From Rhododendron vialii (lineage: Eukaryota > Streptophyta > Magnoliopsida > Ericales > Ericaceae): a stretch of DNA of 64,000 bases. Numbering within the stretch: position 1 is the stretch's first letter; every line of letters begins with the position of its first letter. Of this stretch, positions 1-14,136 are shown piece after piece. Under the pieces are notes generated by a model that made no database searches, was not told the DNA's origin, and saw nothing but the letters and a program-made list of their open reading frames with translations. A program made the translations under genes and the position numbers. Where the stretch lies: contig NC_080568.1 of assembly GCF_030253575.1 (NCBI RefSeq), forward strand, positions 19,864,501 to 19,928,500, written 5' to 3'.

Positions 1-310
1 AAAGGTGATGAATAAACCCTCTAAGAACTCTGAGGATTCTTGGTACAGGTGCGATGGGAAGGGTCATTGGTCGCGTACCTGTCATACGCCAAAGCATTTG
101 ATTGAGCTTTACCAAGTATCGCTTAAAGAAAAAGGAAAAGAAATTGAAACAAACTTTATCGATCAAATTAGTCAGAACCAATCTGTTGACCCTTTTGAAC
201 CCATTGACATTCCGTCTTTCGACATTTCTGAGTACCTTGCAGGACCAAGTGGAACCAAAGATGATTTCTTTGGTGATGGAGGTGACTATTCTGAATGGTC
301 TCAAGAATAA
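1..310 (+). pseudogene. Ty1/copia gag 3' fragment (degenerate zinc knuckle)
   Basis: C-terminal end of a copia Gag; the element continues beyond the left window edge. The nucleocapsid zinc knuckle is recognisable (WYRCDGKGHWSRTC), but the first Cys of the CX2CX4HX4C motif is replaced by Trp and the usual Gly by Asp, so zinc binding should be lost. An acidic tail follows. About 150 bp of non-coding, AT-rich sequence separates it from the pol remnants, so the usual gag-pol reading frame is broken. It belongs to the same element as the pieces at 460-2175 and 5090-6988. Confidence 0.8.
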
Positions 311-459
311 TTGTGTGCTTATAGCATACCTTGTGTTTCTACTTATATCCAAAATAAAGACATACTAAGGTTATATCTCAATAATATTATGATGTAATAA
401 ATTAATCACGATGCACTTATTCGATAATAATATTTCAAAGTGTTTTTTTTTTTTTATTC

Positions 460-2175
460 GTGAAACTTTTGAAATTATGTTTTGTATATAATAGGGACAT
501 GGATACTAATCGGGCACTATCAAACATGAAGATAACTGGTGAAGATATTTGTTTAGTAGATATTGGTACAATACATACTATTCTCCGAGATAACAAATAT
601 TTCAAACAATTGACAAAGGTACAAGCAAATGTCAATACAATATCAGGTTCTACAAATCTAATTAAAGACTCTGGAAGAGCAAATATTGTGTTAACAAATG
701 GAACAAATCTAAGTATTGATAATGTTTTGTACTCTACCAGATCCAGAAGAAATCTGTTAAGTTTCAAAGATATACGTCATAATGGTTATCATATTGAAAC
801 CATCAGCGAAGGTAAAGAAGAGTATTTGCGTATCACTTCTTACGTATCTGGCCAAAAGCTAGTACTGGAAAAACTTTCTGCATTCTCTTCTAGGTTATAT
901 TATACGACGATTAGAACAATTCAATCGTATGCTGTTATGCACCAGAAGTGTACTAACCCAAAACTTTTCATGCTATGGCATGATCGCCTTGAGCATCCAG
1001 GTTCAATAATGATGCGTCGTATTGTTGAAAATTCACAAGGGCATCCGTTGAAGAACCAGAAGTTTCTTTTGCCCAGTAATTATCCATGTACTACTTGTTC
1101 ACAAGAAAAACTAATAACTAGACCATCCATCTCAAAAGTTATTGTTGAATTCCCATCCTTTTTACAAAGAATTCAAGGGGATATTTGTGGCCTGATACAC
1201 CCGCCATTTGGACTATTTCGCTATTTCATGATTCTAGTTGATGCCTCAACTAGATGGTCACATACTTGTTTATTGTCTACACGAAATATTGCATTTGCTA
1301 AATTACTAGCCCAAATAATTAGATTGCGAGCACAGTTTTCAGACTATCCAATCAAAACAATTAGTCTTGACAATGCTAGAGAATTCACATCTCAAGCATT
1401 TAATGATTACTGCATGTCAATTGGTATTGATGTTGAGCATCCTGTTGCACACACTCATACCAGAATGGTTTAGCGGAATCTTTTATTAAAAGACTTCAAT
1501 TGATTGCATGACCATTACTTATGAAAACAAAATTACCAGTTTCTACTAAGGGACATGTTATCTTACATGCTGTATCTTTAATTCGTGTTAGACCAACTGC
1601 ATATGATCACACATATTCACCTACACAACTTGTATTTGGTCAACAACCGAATATCTCTCACTTAAGAATTTTTGGTTGTGCTGTGTATGTGCCCATTAGA
1701 CCTCCCCAATGCACTAAAATGGGTCCTCAAAGTAGACTTGGTATATATGTTGGTTTTGACTTTACGTCTATCATTAGATACCTTGAACCCTTAACAAGTG
1801 ATGTTTTTAAGGCACGATTTGAGGATTGCTATTTTGATGAATCAGTATTCCCACCATTAGGGGGAGATAATTAAGTTGCAGCCAAAAGCTCAACGAGAAA
1901 TTATCTGGAATACTTCGACGTTATCTCATCTTGATCTTCATACTAATCAATGTGAACTAGAAGTTCAAAGGATCATTCATTTGCAAAGTATTACAAATCG
2001 GTTCCCGGGTGCATTTACTGACACAAAAAGGGTAACTAAATCCCATATACCAACTGCTAACGTTCCTACATGGATTGAAGTTCTTGCAGGACAAACCACT
2101 AGTATAACAGCTAATGAATCTAAGACACGCCAAAAGCGTGGGAGACCAGTCGGTGCAAAAGATAGACTTCCCTAG
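460..2175 (+). pseudogene. Ty1/copia pol 5' part: protease, GAG-pre-integrase, integrase
   Basis: Order is protease, pre-integrase zinc finger, integrase core, then integrase C-terminal region, as in Ty1/copia. The protease site reads D-I-G at 559-567 instead of D-S/T-G, a likely inactivating change. The pre-integrase HHCC finger is visible (WHDRLEHPG ... CTTCS), followed by the rve core with GDICG and DNAREF carrying the first two acidic residues. The frame breaks near 1470, exactly where the third catalytic Glu region should begin, and continues in other frames at 1521-1874 (copia-typical FGCAVYVPI and GIYVGFD) and 1876-2175. Several frameshifts and stops make this a dead copy. The pol sequence is cut at about 2329 by the inserted LTR. 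Confidence 0.88.
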
Positions 2176-2329
2176 AAGAAGAAAATCCAAGGCAAAGAGA
2201 TTGACGCCCAAGAAGAAGCTGACACTCTCGAAGAGACCAAACTAATAAAAGCAAACGCTTCCGAAGAAGCTAAATATAACGCCCCGAATATTGAGAACGG
2301 TAAAGAGACAATTTCATTGAAAATCTAAA

Positions 2330-5084
<2,755 letters not shown>

Positions 5085-5089
5085 TTAAA

Positions 5090-6988
5090 CCTACAGGACA
5101 GGAAAATGAAAGAATGAATCTACCAATATTTTCTCGTAAGTTTGAATTTCCTGAATAGAAGTCTCTTGAAGAGGTATTTCCTGAAGAAGAACAGGTACCT
5201 GCAAATAATGAGATCTCAATACACTATATGAATATAAGAGAAATATTGGATAGAAACAAAATCGTTGCCGATAACGTATTTTCGTTAAAAGTTGCTCTTA
5301 ACATTACCAGAAGTAATGAGAACATTACTGGAAGTAATGAAGAAAGTGAACCACAAACTGTCGAGGAATGTCGACATAGGAATGATTGGCCAATGTGGAA
5401 ATGAGCAATTCAAGCAAAACTAAATTCTATTGCAAAAAGGGAAGTATTTGGACCTGTAGTCCAAACCCCTGAAAGGATACAGCCTGTAGGATATAAATGG
5501 GTGTTTGTGCGAAAGTGCAATGAGAAGAATGAAGTTGTGAGATACAAAGCACGACTTGTTGCACAAGGTTTCTCGCAGAGACCTGGAGTTGATTATGAGA
5601 AGACATACTCTCCTGTAATGGATGGTATCACATTCAGATTTTTGATTAGTTTAGTAGTAACAGAATGTCTAGATATGTGTCTGATGGACGTAGTGACATC
5701 ATATTTATATGGATCACTAAATGCTGACATATACATGAAGATCCCCGAAGGATATGCTATGCCTGAAGTATGCAATTTAAAACCCCGAAGTGTTTATTCT
5801 CTTAAGCTACAAAAATCACTGTATGGGTTGAAACAGTCTGGTCGTATGTGGTACAAACGACTTAGTGATTATTTGTTAAAGGAGGGATATGAAAATGATC
5901 TAATTTGTCCATGTATTTTTACTAAGAAATCAAATTCTGGATTTGCGATTTTTGCGGTTTATGTCGATGACTTAAATCTTGTAGGAACTCCGGAAGAACT
6001 TATAAAAACTGCGGAATATTTAAAAGGGGAGTTTGAAATGAAAGATCTTGGTAAAACGAAATTTTGTCTCGGCCTGCAGATCGAGCATTTGCCAAATGTT
6101 ATCCTAGTACATTAGTCGGTATACACTGAAAAAATTCTGAAGCAATTTTACATGGATAAAGCGCATCCATTGAGTACTCCCATGGTAGTTCGATCACTTG
6201 ATGTTAACAAGGATCCCTTCCGTCCTCTTGAAGAGGAAAAAGATATTCTTGGTCCTGAAGTACCATATATGAGTGCAATTGGTGCACTTACGTATTTAGC
6301 AAATTGTATACGACCAGATATAGCGTTCTCGGTCAATTTATTGGCTCGATACAGTTCTGCTCCAACTCGGCGGCATTGGAAAGGAATTAAACACATCTTC
6401 CGTTACCTTCGAAGAACGGTTGACTTAGGCTTATTTTATTCAAAAGGATCGACATCTCAATTAATCGAATATGCAGATGCTGATTATTTATCGGATCCAT
6501 GTAAAGCCCGATCACAAACAGGATATGTGTTTACTTGCGGCGGTGCTGCCATTTCATGGCGTTCTGTGAAGCAAACGTTGACTGCTACTTCTTCTAATCC
6601 CTCTGAAATCATTGCAATTCATGAAACAAATCGTGAATGTGTTTGGCTGAGATCAATGATTCAACACAATCGGGAGAAATGCGAATTGTCTTCAATCAAG
6701 GATTGTTCAACAATTTTGTATAAAGATAATACCGTATGTATCACACAAATCAAAGGTGGTTATATCAAAGGAGACAAAACTAAGCACATATCGCCAAAAT
6801 TCTTTTACACTCATGACCTCCAGAAAAGCGGTGATATTGATGTTCAGCAAATACGCTCTAGCGACAATCTGACAAACTTATTCACTAAGGCATTACCAAC
6901 TACAACGTTCAAGAAGCTGGTAGTAAATATTGGAATGCGTCGACTCAAAGATTTATCATACAATGTTGAGGGGGAGTCAACGACCTGA
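5090..6988 (+). pseudogene. Ty1/copia reverse transcriptase - RNase H (broken)
   Basis: One continuous frame resumes directly after the inserted LTR. It holds the RT domain (YKARLVAQGFSQRPGVDYEKTYSPV; catalytic YVDD motif in VYVDDLNLVG) and then RNase H (YADADYLSDP..S.TGYVF; C-terminal LFTKALP). Three in-frame stops interrupt it: TAG at 5156, TGA at 5402 and TAG at 6113. The frame is otherwise kept for about 1.9 kb, so decay here is mostly point mutation. An RNase H motif of copia type and a downstream polypurine tract confirm the family. The lineage within copia was not determined. Confidence 0.92.
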
Positions 6989-7092
6989 AGATTATATACC
7001 ATGTGTACTCTTTTTCCTTCGCCAGAGGTTTTTCCCATTGGGTTTTCCTTGGCAAGGTTTTAACGAGGCATGCGTTTAATATTTTGTCATCC

Positions 7093-7545
7093 AGGGGGGA
7101 GTGTTGTGAAATTAATGATTGACAAAATGTAATTAATGGTGAAAGTCATAAGTTTCAGTGAATTAAATTTACAGAAAACGCAATTGTAACAGGCGTATTA
7201 AATATACGTTTGTAAACTTGTAATCTTTGTCTCCTATAAAGACATAATGTAAATTGCAATAAATAGTAAGAATCAGAAGTATCTGATTGATCCTGCTGAT
7301 CAATTGTGTTTCTGATTGTTCTAAAAGAACTATATTTAACATATTTGTGTTATTATTGTCCTTATTTTATGTTTTGTTCTTTTGCTATTATCTTAGTTTT
7401 ATATCAATGTGGTAACTTTTGGTTATCCATTTTTAATTATGTCATTAGAGATAGCTTAGGAGATGTTTATTTAAACCCTGTGCAGTGGCTTTTACTGGAC
7501 TATCCATTTGGACCATGCAGTTCTACTACGTAACGTATTTTAGCA
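7093..7545 (+). repeat. Polypurine tract and 3' LTR of the copia element
   Basis: The polypurine tract AGGGGGGAG (7093-7101) is followed by TGTTGTGAAATT at 7102, the expected LTR start. A TATA-like CCTATAAAGA lies at about 7233-7242, so the LTR carries a promoter. The 3' boundary is uncertain: a terminal CA could lie anywhere from about 7290 to 7545. The 5' LTR is outside the window, so the pair cannot be compared to date the insertion. Confidence 0.6.
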
Positions 7546-8690
7546 GTCAGGCCCGTTCTGCTAATATTCTTATTTTTTTAAGTATTTATTTGTAATTATT
7601 TAACTTTAATAGCTAGGCAGAAAATATGCGGAAACACAAATTAATCAATCTAATTTTTCCTTTGGCATTCATAGACTCAAGCATAGGCCAAATATGAAAT
7701 GTTGAATATATACTTTATATGTCAACATATGTGTTTCACCTAAGTTAAAACCTTTTTATTCTTCCACTTAGGTTAACACCACAATTTTGGATTAACCAAA
7801 ATGTAAGTAAATTTAATTTGTTGGGATCGGTAAATCTGTGTCCCATCCCAGTTAAATACTACTCCAGTATTGATTACATTCCGAGATTTGCACCATCTGC
7901 CCTTGCAAGTCTCATATCCCAAAAGAAGTGTGTGGGGGTCCCGGGTCCCCTATAGGCATGTGAAAGAGGTTATGTTTTGATTGTTGTGTTTCTAGCATTT
8001 TTGTTTGTCAAATTAGTGTACATGCACATGCAGAATGAATCAATTTTTATCTGTATCCCCGCGCGCACTTATACCATATATATGTTATTGGTCAATCAAA
8101 TTCGAATCTATCTGTATCGGTCAATTCTTATGGGTGTCTTTTATTTTGGTCCGTCTTCATGCAGCCCTTTTGGGTTTGTCATTTGAAGTGCGGACATCCT
8201 AAACTTCTATTTGGGATGGTTCTGATGCTGTGGAAAATAACAAATTATTTCTCTTTTTTATGAACCTGATCACATGCCTGAATTTTCTTTTGCACTATTC
8301 TTCAAGACATTTCCTATTTAAAAAAGTGTTTAACTATCACATCTACGAAGAAAAAAATTCAAAAATAATTTTATGTTGCAAATAAACTTATATGTTCCTC
8401 AAGTAAAATAATTTAATTTTTAGATATAAACGAATCATCTTCAACAAAAATGAGAGAGATGTTTTTGATAGATTTAAGAAGGAAAATAGAGAAATAAAGA
8501 AGAAGATGAAAAGGAGGCTCGCTTGACTTGCTTTCTATGATAAGATAGTAATTAATTCCATAAACACGTGGTCGTTTTGAGGTGAAAGTTCAGTGAATAG
8601 CGGCTTGATTGTGTGTAATTAATTATTTAGTAGTTTTTTGGGCATCATCACATGATACCCCAATACCCTTCTCAATAACATATTCAGGTG
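7546..8690. other. AT-rich intergenic DNA, nothing recognised
   Basis: No supported gene. The reading frames seen here are short and lack any family motif. Confidence 0.6.
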
Positions 8691-8700
8691 GGACACCATG

Positions 8701-9050
8701 GGGCCTGTTTGGTTACTTATTGCATTTTCAGGTTCTCATTTTTGAGTTTTTGGCTCCCTCATTCTAGAATTCAGTTTCACAGGACTCATTCACCCTTTTT
8801 CACTCTAGAGGCAAGAAGTGAGAAGTAAAGAGAGAGGAGCTTTTTGACTTCTCATTTTCTCTTCTTTTTTTTTCATTTTGATTAACAAAAAGATTTACAG
8901 AATGTATTCTGCATGTATCTCATTAACATTAATCATGTTGCAAAATACATTCTACACATATTTCTCAAACACTCTATCATATTCAAAATACAATCTGACC
9001 AAAATTTAAAAAGCCAAAAAGTCAATAACCATGAGGGTAACCAAACACCC
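8701..9050. mobile_element. MITE, hAT-like ends
   Basis: Terminal inverted repeats GGGCCTGTTTGGTTAC (left) and GTAACCAAACACCC (right) bound 350 bp of non-coding sequence. The pentamer CCATG directly flanks both ends (8696-8700 and 9051-9055). The GGGCCTGTTTGG end is typical of plant non-autonomous DNA elements. The 5 bp duplication is shorter than the 8 bp expected of hAT, so the superfamily is uncertain. Confidence 0.65.
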
Positions 9051-9398
9051 CCATGAGGCAGTGCCCCAAAAGCACTTAATAATTCTCCCTTGTTCGAGAG
9101 GGGTACAATACTTGTTCCAGTAGCAAAAAAAGACAGAACAAAACAATGGCCCTCAAGTACCTCCGCCTACGTTGGTAGCCGAATGATATATAGGTACCTT
9201 CGGCTCCATGCATAAGATTTAGGTTCAACTCTCAGTAGCTTCGCCTACAACTAACCACTAAACACTTCTTAATTAACCTGTCACAATTAAAAAAAACTAG
9301 TTTTTCTTATTTGTGCATGAAGTAATTAATTAATTATTGTCTCTAGCAAGATTTGACTCATCAGGTTTATTCTTGAACGTAAGTATAATCAGTAGCGG

Positions 9399-9604
9399 AC
9401 TTTCTGTTGCCATCCAACTTTCTTAAACTGTAATTTGATTGGGTGGTGATCGAGATGGTTGCCATCCAACTTTCTGTTGAAGGGTTTTGTTTTAATTGTT
9501 CTTTTTTCTTGTTCGAACTAGTAAGTGTATAATCTTATTGTGTTCGAGCCAGCTCGATGTATCCTTTCGAGTGATATAAGAGTTTCGTTTGCCGAGAAAA
9601 AAAA
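9399..9604 (+). mobile_element. Short 5'-truncated retroposon with A-tail
   Basis: An 18 bp flanking repeat, AAGTATAAT[C/A]AGTAGCGG, lies at 9381-9398 and 9605-9622 with one mismatch. The right copy follows a run of A. Long target duplications plus a 3' A-tail are the hallmark of target-primed reverse transcription (LINE machinery). The 206 bp body has an internal duplicated segment (GTTGCCATCCAACTTTCT near 9407 and 9460) and no coding capacity. It could be a LINE 3' end or a SINE. Confidence 0.7.
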
Positions 9605-9622
9605 AAGTATAATAAGTAGCGG

Positions 9623-10499
9623 TGAGCAAAACAAGCAAGTTATTCGAGTTTAGGCCCCAAAAATTTACTTACTACACAGACGGGCCCCTAAAGTTTGGGT
9701 AGTTTTCATTGAATATAGATTTATAAAACTATATTCATTTAAATGAGCCCATCCTATAGAAGTAAAATGATTACACATGCATAATTAGTACTTATGCCAC
9801 CAAAATACAAGAAAAGTGATATATTTAAGCGATTGTTTTCAATTTTTTTACTGATGCAAAATTTTCTAAAAAAAACATATCATGTTAAGTACTTGTAATT
9901 TTACTTTTTTGAAATCGACATATTTTTGCTTGTAAAAATGCAAAAGGATCTCTTTTTTTAGGTTCGCCTTGGGCCCTAAATATTTCACGGCCACCCCGGC
10001 CCCGGTCCTGAGTATAGTGTTGACTAAAAAGTGGAGCTCCTTACATAGGGGTCCATAGATTAATTGAGATGCGAGACTTTAATTGTTAAAGTGCATAATT
10101 ACTAAAGGGAAAATCATACTCCTTAGTGATGATTTGACCTATTCTTTTCTGATTGGATTAAATTAATTGAAGTTTGTCTAAAGCCGCTTCAAAAAAAAAA
10201 AAAGTTCGTTATGCCAATAAAACTTTTAAGTATTTTGATCACTGTGACATGAGGTGCAAGATTAATCTGGATTTCCATATATCCATCGATTAAGAAAGAA
10301 AGGAAGTACTGTAAACAAAATCTGGGCGGTTTAGCAAAATTAGAAAGTTCCCAAATCCATTAGTTACAGATGAATTTGGCTGATATAAACCACCCGAATA
10401 CTTAAATTTCTTCAAACAGGATCGAATAATGTTATCATAATCTCACTAAAATCAAAATAATTTTCTCATAAACCCTACCTTTGTGAATTAGTACTTCTT
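9623..10499. other. Intergenic, no gene recognised
   Basis: AT-rich sequence with a short GC-rich stretch near 9990-10010. No gene or clear element boundary seen. Confidence 0.5.
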
Positions 10500-10512
10500 C
10501 ACTTGCGTCTCT

Positions 10513-10731
10513 CTTTTTTTCCCCACGGTTAAGGGTGTTCAGGTCACCTTATACATACCTCAACTAATCCCCTCTGATCCGGTTTAAAGCAAGTCATCTA
10601 CGCCGGAACTATAAAACTCATAAGAAATTATTTTCTTACGGTCTAAACCCAAGAATCGAACTGTAATCAATTATATGGAGAGCAAACCTATCAACCAACC
10701 GAACCAACCCTTTGGCAGCTCCACTTGCGAC
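10513..10731 (-). mobile_element. tRNA-derived SINE
   Basis: On the minus strand, an A-box-like TTGGTTGATAGG is followed about 30 bp later by a B-box-like CAGTTCGATTC, which together resemble an internal Pol III promoter. The 3' end is an A-rich tail (a T run at 10513-10520 on +). A 13 bp flanking repeat, CACTTGCG[T/A]CTCT, occurs at 10500-10512 and 10732-10744. Size and structure fit a plant SINE. Confidence 0.75.
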
Positions 10732-10903
10732 TCTGCTGCTACTGCATTTGTGCAGTTACAGTTGCTTTCTTATCCTGGAAAAACATGGGCCAAGCCCTTA
10801 CAGTGCTGAACCATATAACGGGCCCATTACCCAGCCGAGTCTCATGTTTGTTCCATGAACTCGGTTTGGCCCACTTCATTCACCCACCCATCATTGAGGT
10901 TTT

Positions 10904-11035
10904 GGGAAAATGACGATCCATGACGTGTTTCAATAATTAATATCTGCCAAGGATAAATTAAGAATATTTATTAATACTGAAAATGTTCTTAACGGATATT
11001 AATTATCAAAACACTTCATTGACCGTCATTTTTCC
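10904..11035. mobile_element. Foldback MITE, about 130 bp
   Basis: Near-complete palindrome. The left arm starts GGAAAATGACGATCC and the right arm ends GACCGTCATTTTTCC, with AATTAATATC/GATATTAATT inside. No coding potential. First of four small palindromic elements lying in a row before psbY. Confidence 0.65.
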
Positions 11036-11269
11036 GATTTCGGGAGAATTCTATAGAAAAAAGATTTTACTCCGTATTAAAAAGGGTTAAGATTGCGACA
11101 GAATCACAGTGAGAAAATAGCATCTCAAGAAGGTCATCAATCCTATGGCTGACGTGACGCCACCAAGTAGTGGTAAGTAAGGATAAAATTTTGTGAACGG
11201 CCGTAACACCATATATGGTGCTGATGTGATGTCACCACTTCACTTATAGGTCATATAAAAGGGAGATGT

Positions 11270-11423
11270 TAGGGGCACATTAATTTGTCACATTTCAATT
11301 ACACCTCTCTCATATACATGTGGGTTCTTAGCGGATTTTTAGCATTTATTGTGAAATTTTCACACATGCATGTAAGAGATGTGTGATTGGGATATGACAC
11401 ATTAATGTGTCATTAGCATTTTT
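11270..11423. mobile_element. Foldback MITE, about 150 bp
   Basis: Inverted arms: GGGCACATTAATTTGTCACA on the left and TGACACATTAATGTGTCATT on the right, with a further TCATATACATGTG / ACACATGCATGTAA pairing inside. Non-coding. Confidence 0.6.
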
Positions 11424-11597
11424 CCATATAAAAACAACGAAAATTCTAAAATCAGCCCAATCGGCTGACAATAATGCGTGTAAATATGTATTAAAAGGTG
11501 TATAAAGTACACAGAAATACGTCTTTTCCTTGTCTTTTAGTGTGTTTATTGTCAACCCACTAGCAAGACCGTAAAAACAAAGTAGAACCCTCCAATA

Positions 11598-11736
11598 ATA
11601 TTACGGGCACATCACTCGGCTACATCCTGACTACATCACTCTCACATACATGTGGATCTCATGTCACAATTAAATGTGTAAAACTTATGTGAGAGTGATA
11701 TAATCGGGATGTGGCCGAGTAATGTGTCCGTAATAT
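11598..11736. mobile_element. Foldback MITE, about 139 bp
   Basis: Long inverted arms of about 50 bp: ATATTACGGGCACATCACTC on the left pairs with the right end GTAATGTGTCCGTAATAT, and ATCACTCTCACATA pairs with the inner right arm. Non-coding and clearly hairpin-forming. Confidence 0.72.
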
Positions 11737-11777
11737 AAGGTCCATAATCTCACCGATTCCTCGGATAAAAAAAAAAC

Positions 11778-12169
11778 AGGAATGCTACATACACTACACA
11801 CTTTCACTACACCATCCACTACATTCTTTATGGGACTCATTTCGGGTCCAACAAAAAATACAGAAAAATATCCATAAATTTTAAAATAATATTTTAGGGG
11901 GCCCCGTAAAAAATCAGCTCTAACAAGTATCGATAAATATTATTTCTGGGTTCGTATGTTTGAAACTGCGAAATTGAGCATTTTCACTCCTATAAATTTA
12001 AAAATAATACTTACCGATACTGGTTAAAACTGATTTTTTGCAGGGCCCCCTAAAATATTATTTTAAAATTTATGAATATTTTTCTGTATTTTTTGTTGGA
12101 CCCGAAATGAGTCTCATAAAAAATATATTGGATGATATAGTGAAAATGTGTAGTGTATATAGCATTCCT
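11778..12169. mobile_element. MITE with about 150 bp inverted arms, next to psbY
   Basis: The left end AGGAATGCTACATACACTAC mirrors the right end GTAGTGTATATAGCATTCCT. The arms continue inward through GGGACTCATTTCGGGTCC / GGACCCGAAATGAGTCTC and TTTTAGGGGGCCC / GGGCCCCCTAAAA. A central unpaired segment holds about 80 bp. Total 392 bp, non-coding. It ends only 149 bp before the psbY start codon, so it forms the distal promoter. Confidence 0.85.
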
Positions 12170-12318
12170 CTAAAAAAATAAAAAATATCTCACCAATTCC
12201 ACTATCTGGATAAGGGTGCAAAATTTCTCATATCTTTTGGTCTTCGTCTATCTCCTTCTCTCTCATCTCACTTCTTACTTCTACCCTGAAAACAAAAACC
12301 AAAACACCCGCAACCCTA
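12170..12318 (+). promoter_or_regulatory. psbY proximal promoter and 5' leader
   Basis: 149 bp between the MITE and the ATG. It holds GGATAAG (about 12208-12214), an I-box/GATA-type motif common in light-regulated plant promoters, then a C/T-rich leader (CTTCTCTCTCATC...) and an A-rich stretch before CTAATGG. No canonical TATA box stands out. Regulatory roles are inferred from motif type only. Confidence 0.45.
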
Positions 12319-12687
12319 ATGGCTGGAACCATCACAACAATAACGGCCATTCTCAATCCCAAGTGCTTAACCACCACTCCAAACACCTCTTCCAAACCCA
12401 TCTCTCTCCAACTCTCAATCCAAACCCTCCCCAAACTCATTTGCTCCTACAGACCATCAGAAACCTCAATTCCCTCCCTCGCCGAAACCGCCGTCGCGGC
12501 AGCCGTTTTCTCCGCCCTGAGTCCATCAGGGCCCGCCATGGCCGCGCAGGAACTCGCCACCATCGCCGAAGGAAGCGACAACCGTGGCCTCGCTCTGTTG
12601 CTGCCCATAATTCCGGCCATTGCTTGGGTGCTTTTTAACATCCTCCAACCGGCTCTCAACCAGATTAACCGTATGAGGAACAAGTGA
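12319..12687 (+). CDS. psbY: Photosystem II PsbY-like protein, single-unit form
   Basis: 122 residues, intronless. PsbY is a small thylakoid membrane subunit at the periphery of photosystem II, near cytochrome b559. Residues 1 to about 50 are Ser/Thr-rich and lack acids, as in a chloroplast transit peptide. Residues 55-75 form a hydrophobic thylakoid signal ending in an A-M-A processing site (73-75). The mature unit then reads SDNRGLALLLPIIPAIAW, with one membrane span at about 90-108, and ends LNQINRMRNK. Plant PsbY precursors known to me carry two such units joined by a second thylakoid signal; here a TGA ends the protein after unit one. A decayed unit two lies just downstream. The gene may still supply one functional PsbY peptide, or be a pseudogene of a normal copy elsewhere. 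Confidence 0.8.
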   Translation: MAGTITTITAILNPKCLTTTPNTSSKPISLQLSIQTLPKLICSYRPSETSIPSLAETAVAAAVFSALSPSGPAMAAQELATIAEGSDNRGLALLLPIIPAIAWVLFNILQPALNQINRMRNK

Positions 12688-12701
12688 GGTAACTGATGGG
12701 T

Positions 12702-12825
12702 GAGGCGGCAAGTGACAACAGGGGTCAGTTTTTGTTGTTTGTAACTCCGGCGATTGTTTCGGTGCTTTATAGTAATATATTCTACAACTGGTTTTGAATC
12801 AGCTTAATCGGATGAGGGCTGAGTT
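12702..12825 (+). pseudogene. Relic of the second PsbY unit
   Basis: Only 14 bp after the psbY stop and in another frame, the DNA encodes AASDNRGQFLLF and VTPAI, then VLY, a stop at 12795, and in a third frame NQLNRMR. This matches the pattern of the second PsbY unit (AA..D.RGQ.LL..VTPA...VLYN..QP.LNQ.N.MR). The linker that normally joins unit one to unit two is absent, so a deletion plus frameshifts is inferred. Confidence 0.7.
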
Positions 12826-13331
12826 ATCAGATTCAGATATGTTTGGATATTCATGCTCAAAACTAGTTTTGATTGAAACTTAATTCTTTTCTTGTACCTT
12901 GTCTTTTGTTGAACAATTTTGGGGGTTTGTTGGTAGTTTTTTCTTTTTTTTTTCCCAACTCAAATTGATAAATAGGGGCAACCAGCCTAGCAATTCTAGG
13001 CATTACCCAACGGGTTCTCGTCCATTTTGTATTGTCCTGTTTGAGCCATAGCTATTACTTGAAAAAAGGGGAAAAGAGTCCGTCAGCACAACCCCACCAA
13101 AATGCTAGAGCGGTCTAAGAACCCTCCCCACAACAACATCTGATTCACAACCGTGTGTGGGTCGGGGACTTTCACCCTCACACCTCAACCATCTAGGCTA
13201 CCACTTGGTGGTGGGAGTTTGTTATTCATTATAGCCCATTTCTGGCTGGATTGAATCCCAATGGAAGATGTGTGGGGGCTAATTTTACCGTGCCTTTCCT
13301 TCTCGAGCCCTTCTTCTGGAATCCGTGGGAA
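12826..13331. other. psbY downstream region and possible internal sequence of an LTR element
   Basis: No gene supported. On the minus strand, 13331 downward would be the primer-site and leader region of the LTR at 13332-14136 (CCAGAAGAAGGGCTC is close to the leader of plant gypsy elements), but no gag follows. Confidence 0.35.
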
Positions 13332-14136
13332 TGTTGAAATCTTTGTGTACCTGCAGAACCGGAGGGGGGGTGTTCTTCCGGGAAGAAGCTCCGACGGACT
13401 AGTCAGTAAGTGAAGAAAGGAAAAATTCAGCAAGAAGGCTATGGAAAGATAGAGCTAGAGAGAGAGAGAGGTGTTTTTCCTTACTTTTTTTAGACCCCCT
13501 CCCATGAGGGGGTAGTCTTGTATTTATAGTCAGAGATGTTGAGTGCTTGAGTGCTGCACAGGGTGGCTTTGCAACCCGCGTGGTGTGCCACGTTCGGATG
13601 ACGTCACATGTCAGCGTATTTACTAGACATCACTTCTCTGTAGATTGCAGAGCCGCGTTTGTCAGTGTCAGAGAAATCACATCATACAGATATGCCATCT
13701 CAATTGTCAGAGATGACATCCCAAATATCAGTGGAAGCTTCTAGAAGATTCTACTGAAGCGATATCCGAACAAACTTACTCCCGAGTGAATCAAACCAAT
13801 TCGATTGAACTCATTATCTGCCGAACAACAGGAACTCTATCCGAACATAGTGATCACCGAACGTTTGAACAGATTACCGAAGGAGACCAAATCTTCATAT
13901 CCTCGGATAATACCTTGTTCGGCGAAGATTACAAGGACCTCCTTATCCTTCGGGAAATGATCACATCCATCATACCAACTCATGTGTAAATCCACAGATG
14001 AATTGAGACAACTATGTGGTGAGCTCAGCCAAGCGCGACTCATTTGGACTCGTCTACCCCTCGGATATTTGAGCCCACTACAAGATGGCTTCCTCTTTAG
14101 TTTGAGATGAGAAACTTGGTTAATATAAAATCTAAC
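13332..14136 (-). mobile_element. LTR of a retroelement, minus orientation
   Basis: On the minus strand it begins TGTTAGATTTTATATTAACC and ends TTCAACA, so both termini fit TG...CA and give an imperfect inverted repeat. A TATA box (TATAAATA; + strand TATTTATAG at 13521-13529) is followed by a short leader with a CT run. No flanking 5 bp duplication was found and no internal coding domains follow, so it is either a truncated element or a solo LTR. The 106-residue frame inside it (13837-14157, -) has no family motif. Confidence 0.45.

Noticed and set aside
9150..9270. Additional SINE (GGTTCAACTCT B-box-like)
   Set aside because: No convincing A box, tail or target duplication.
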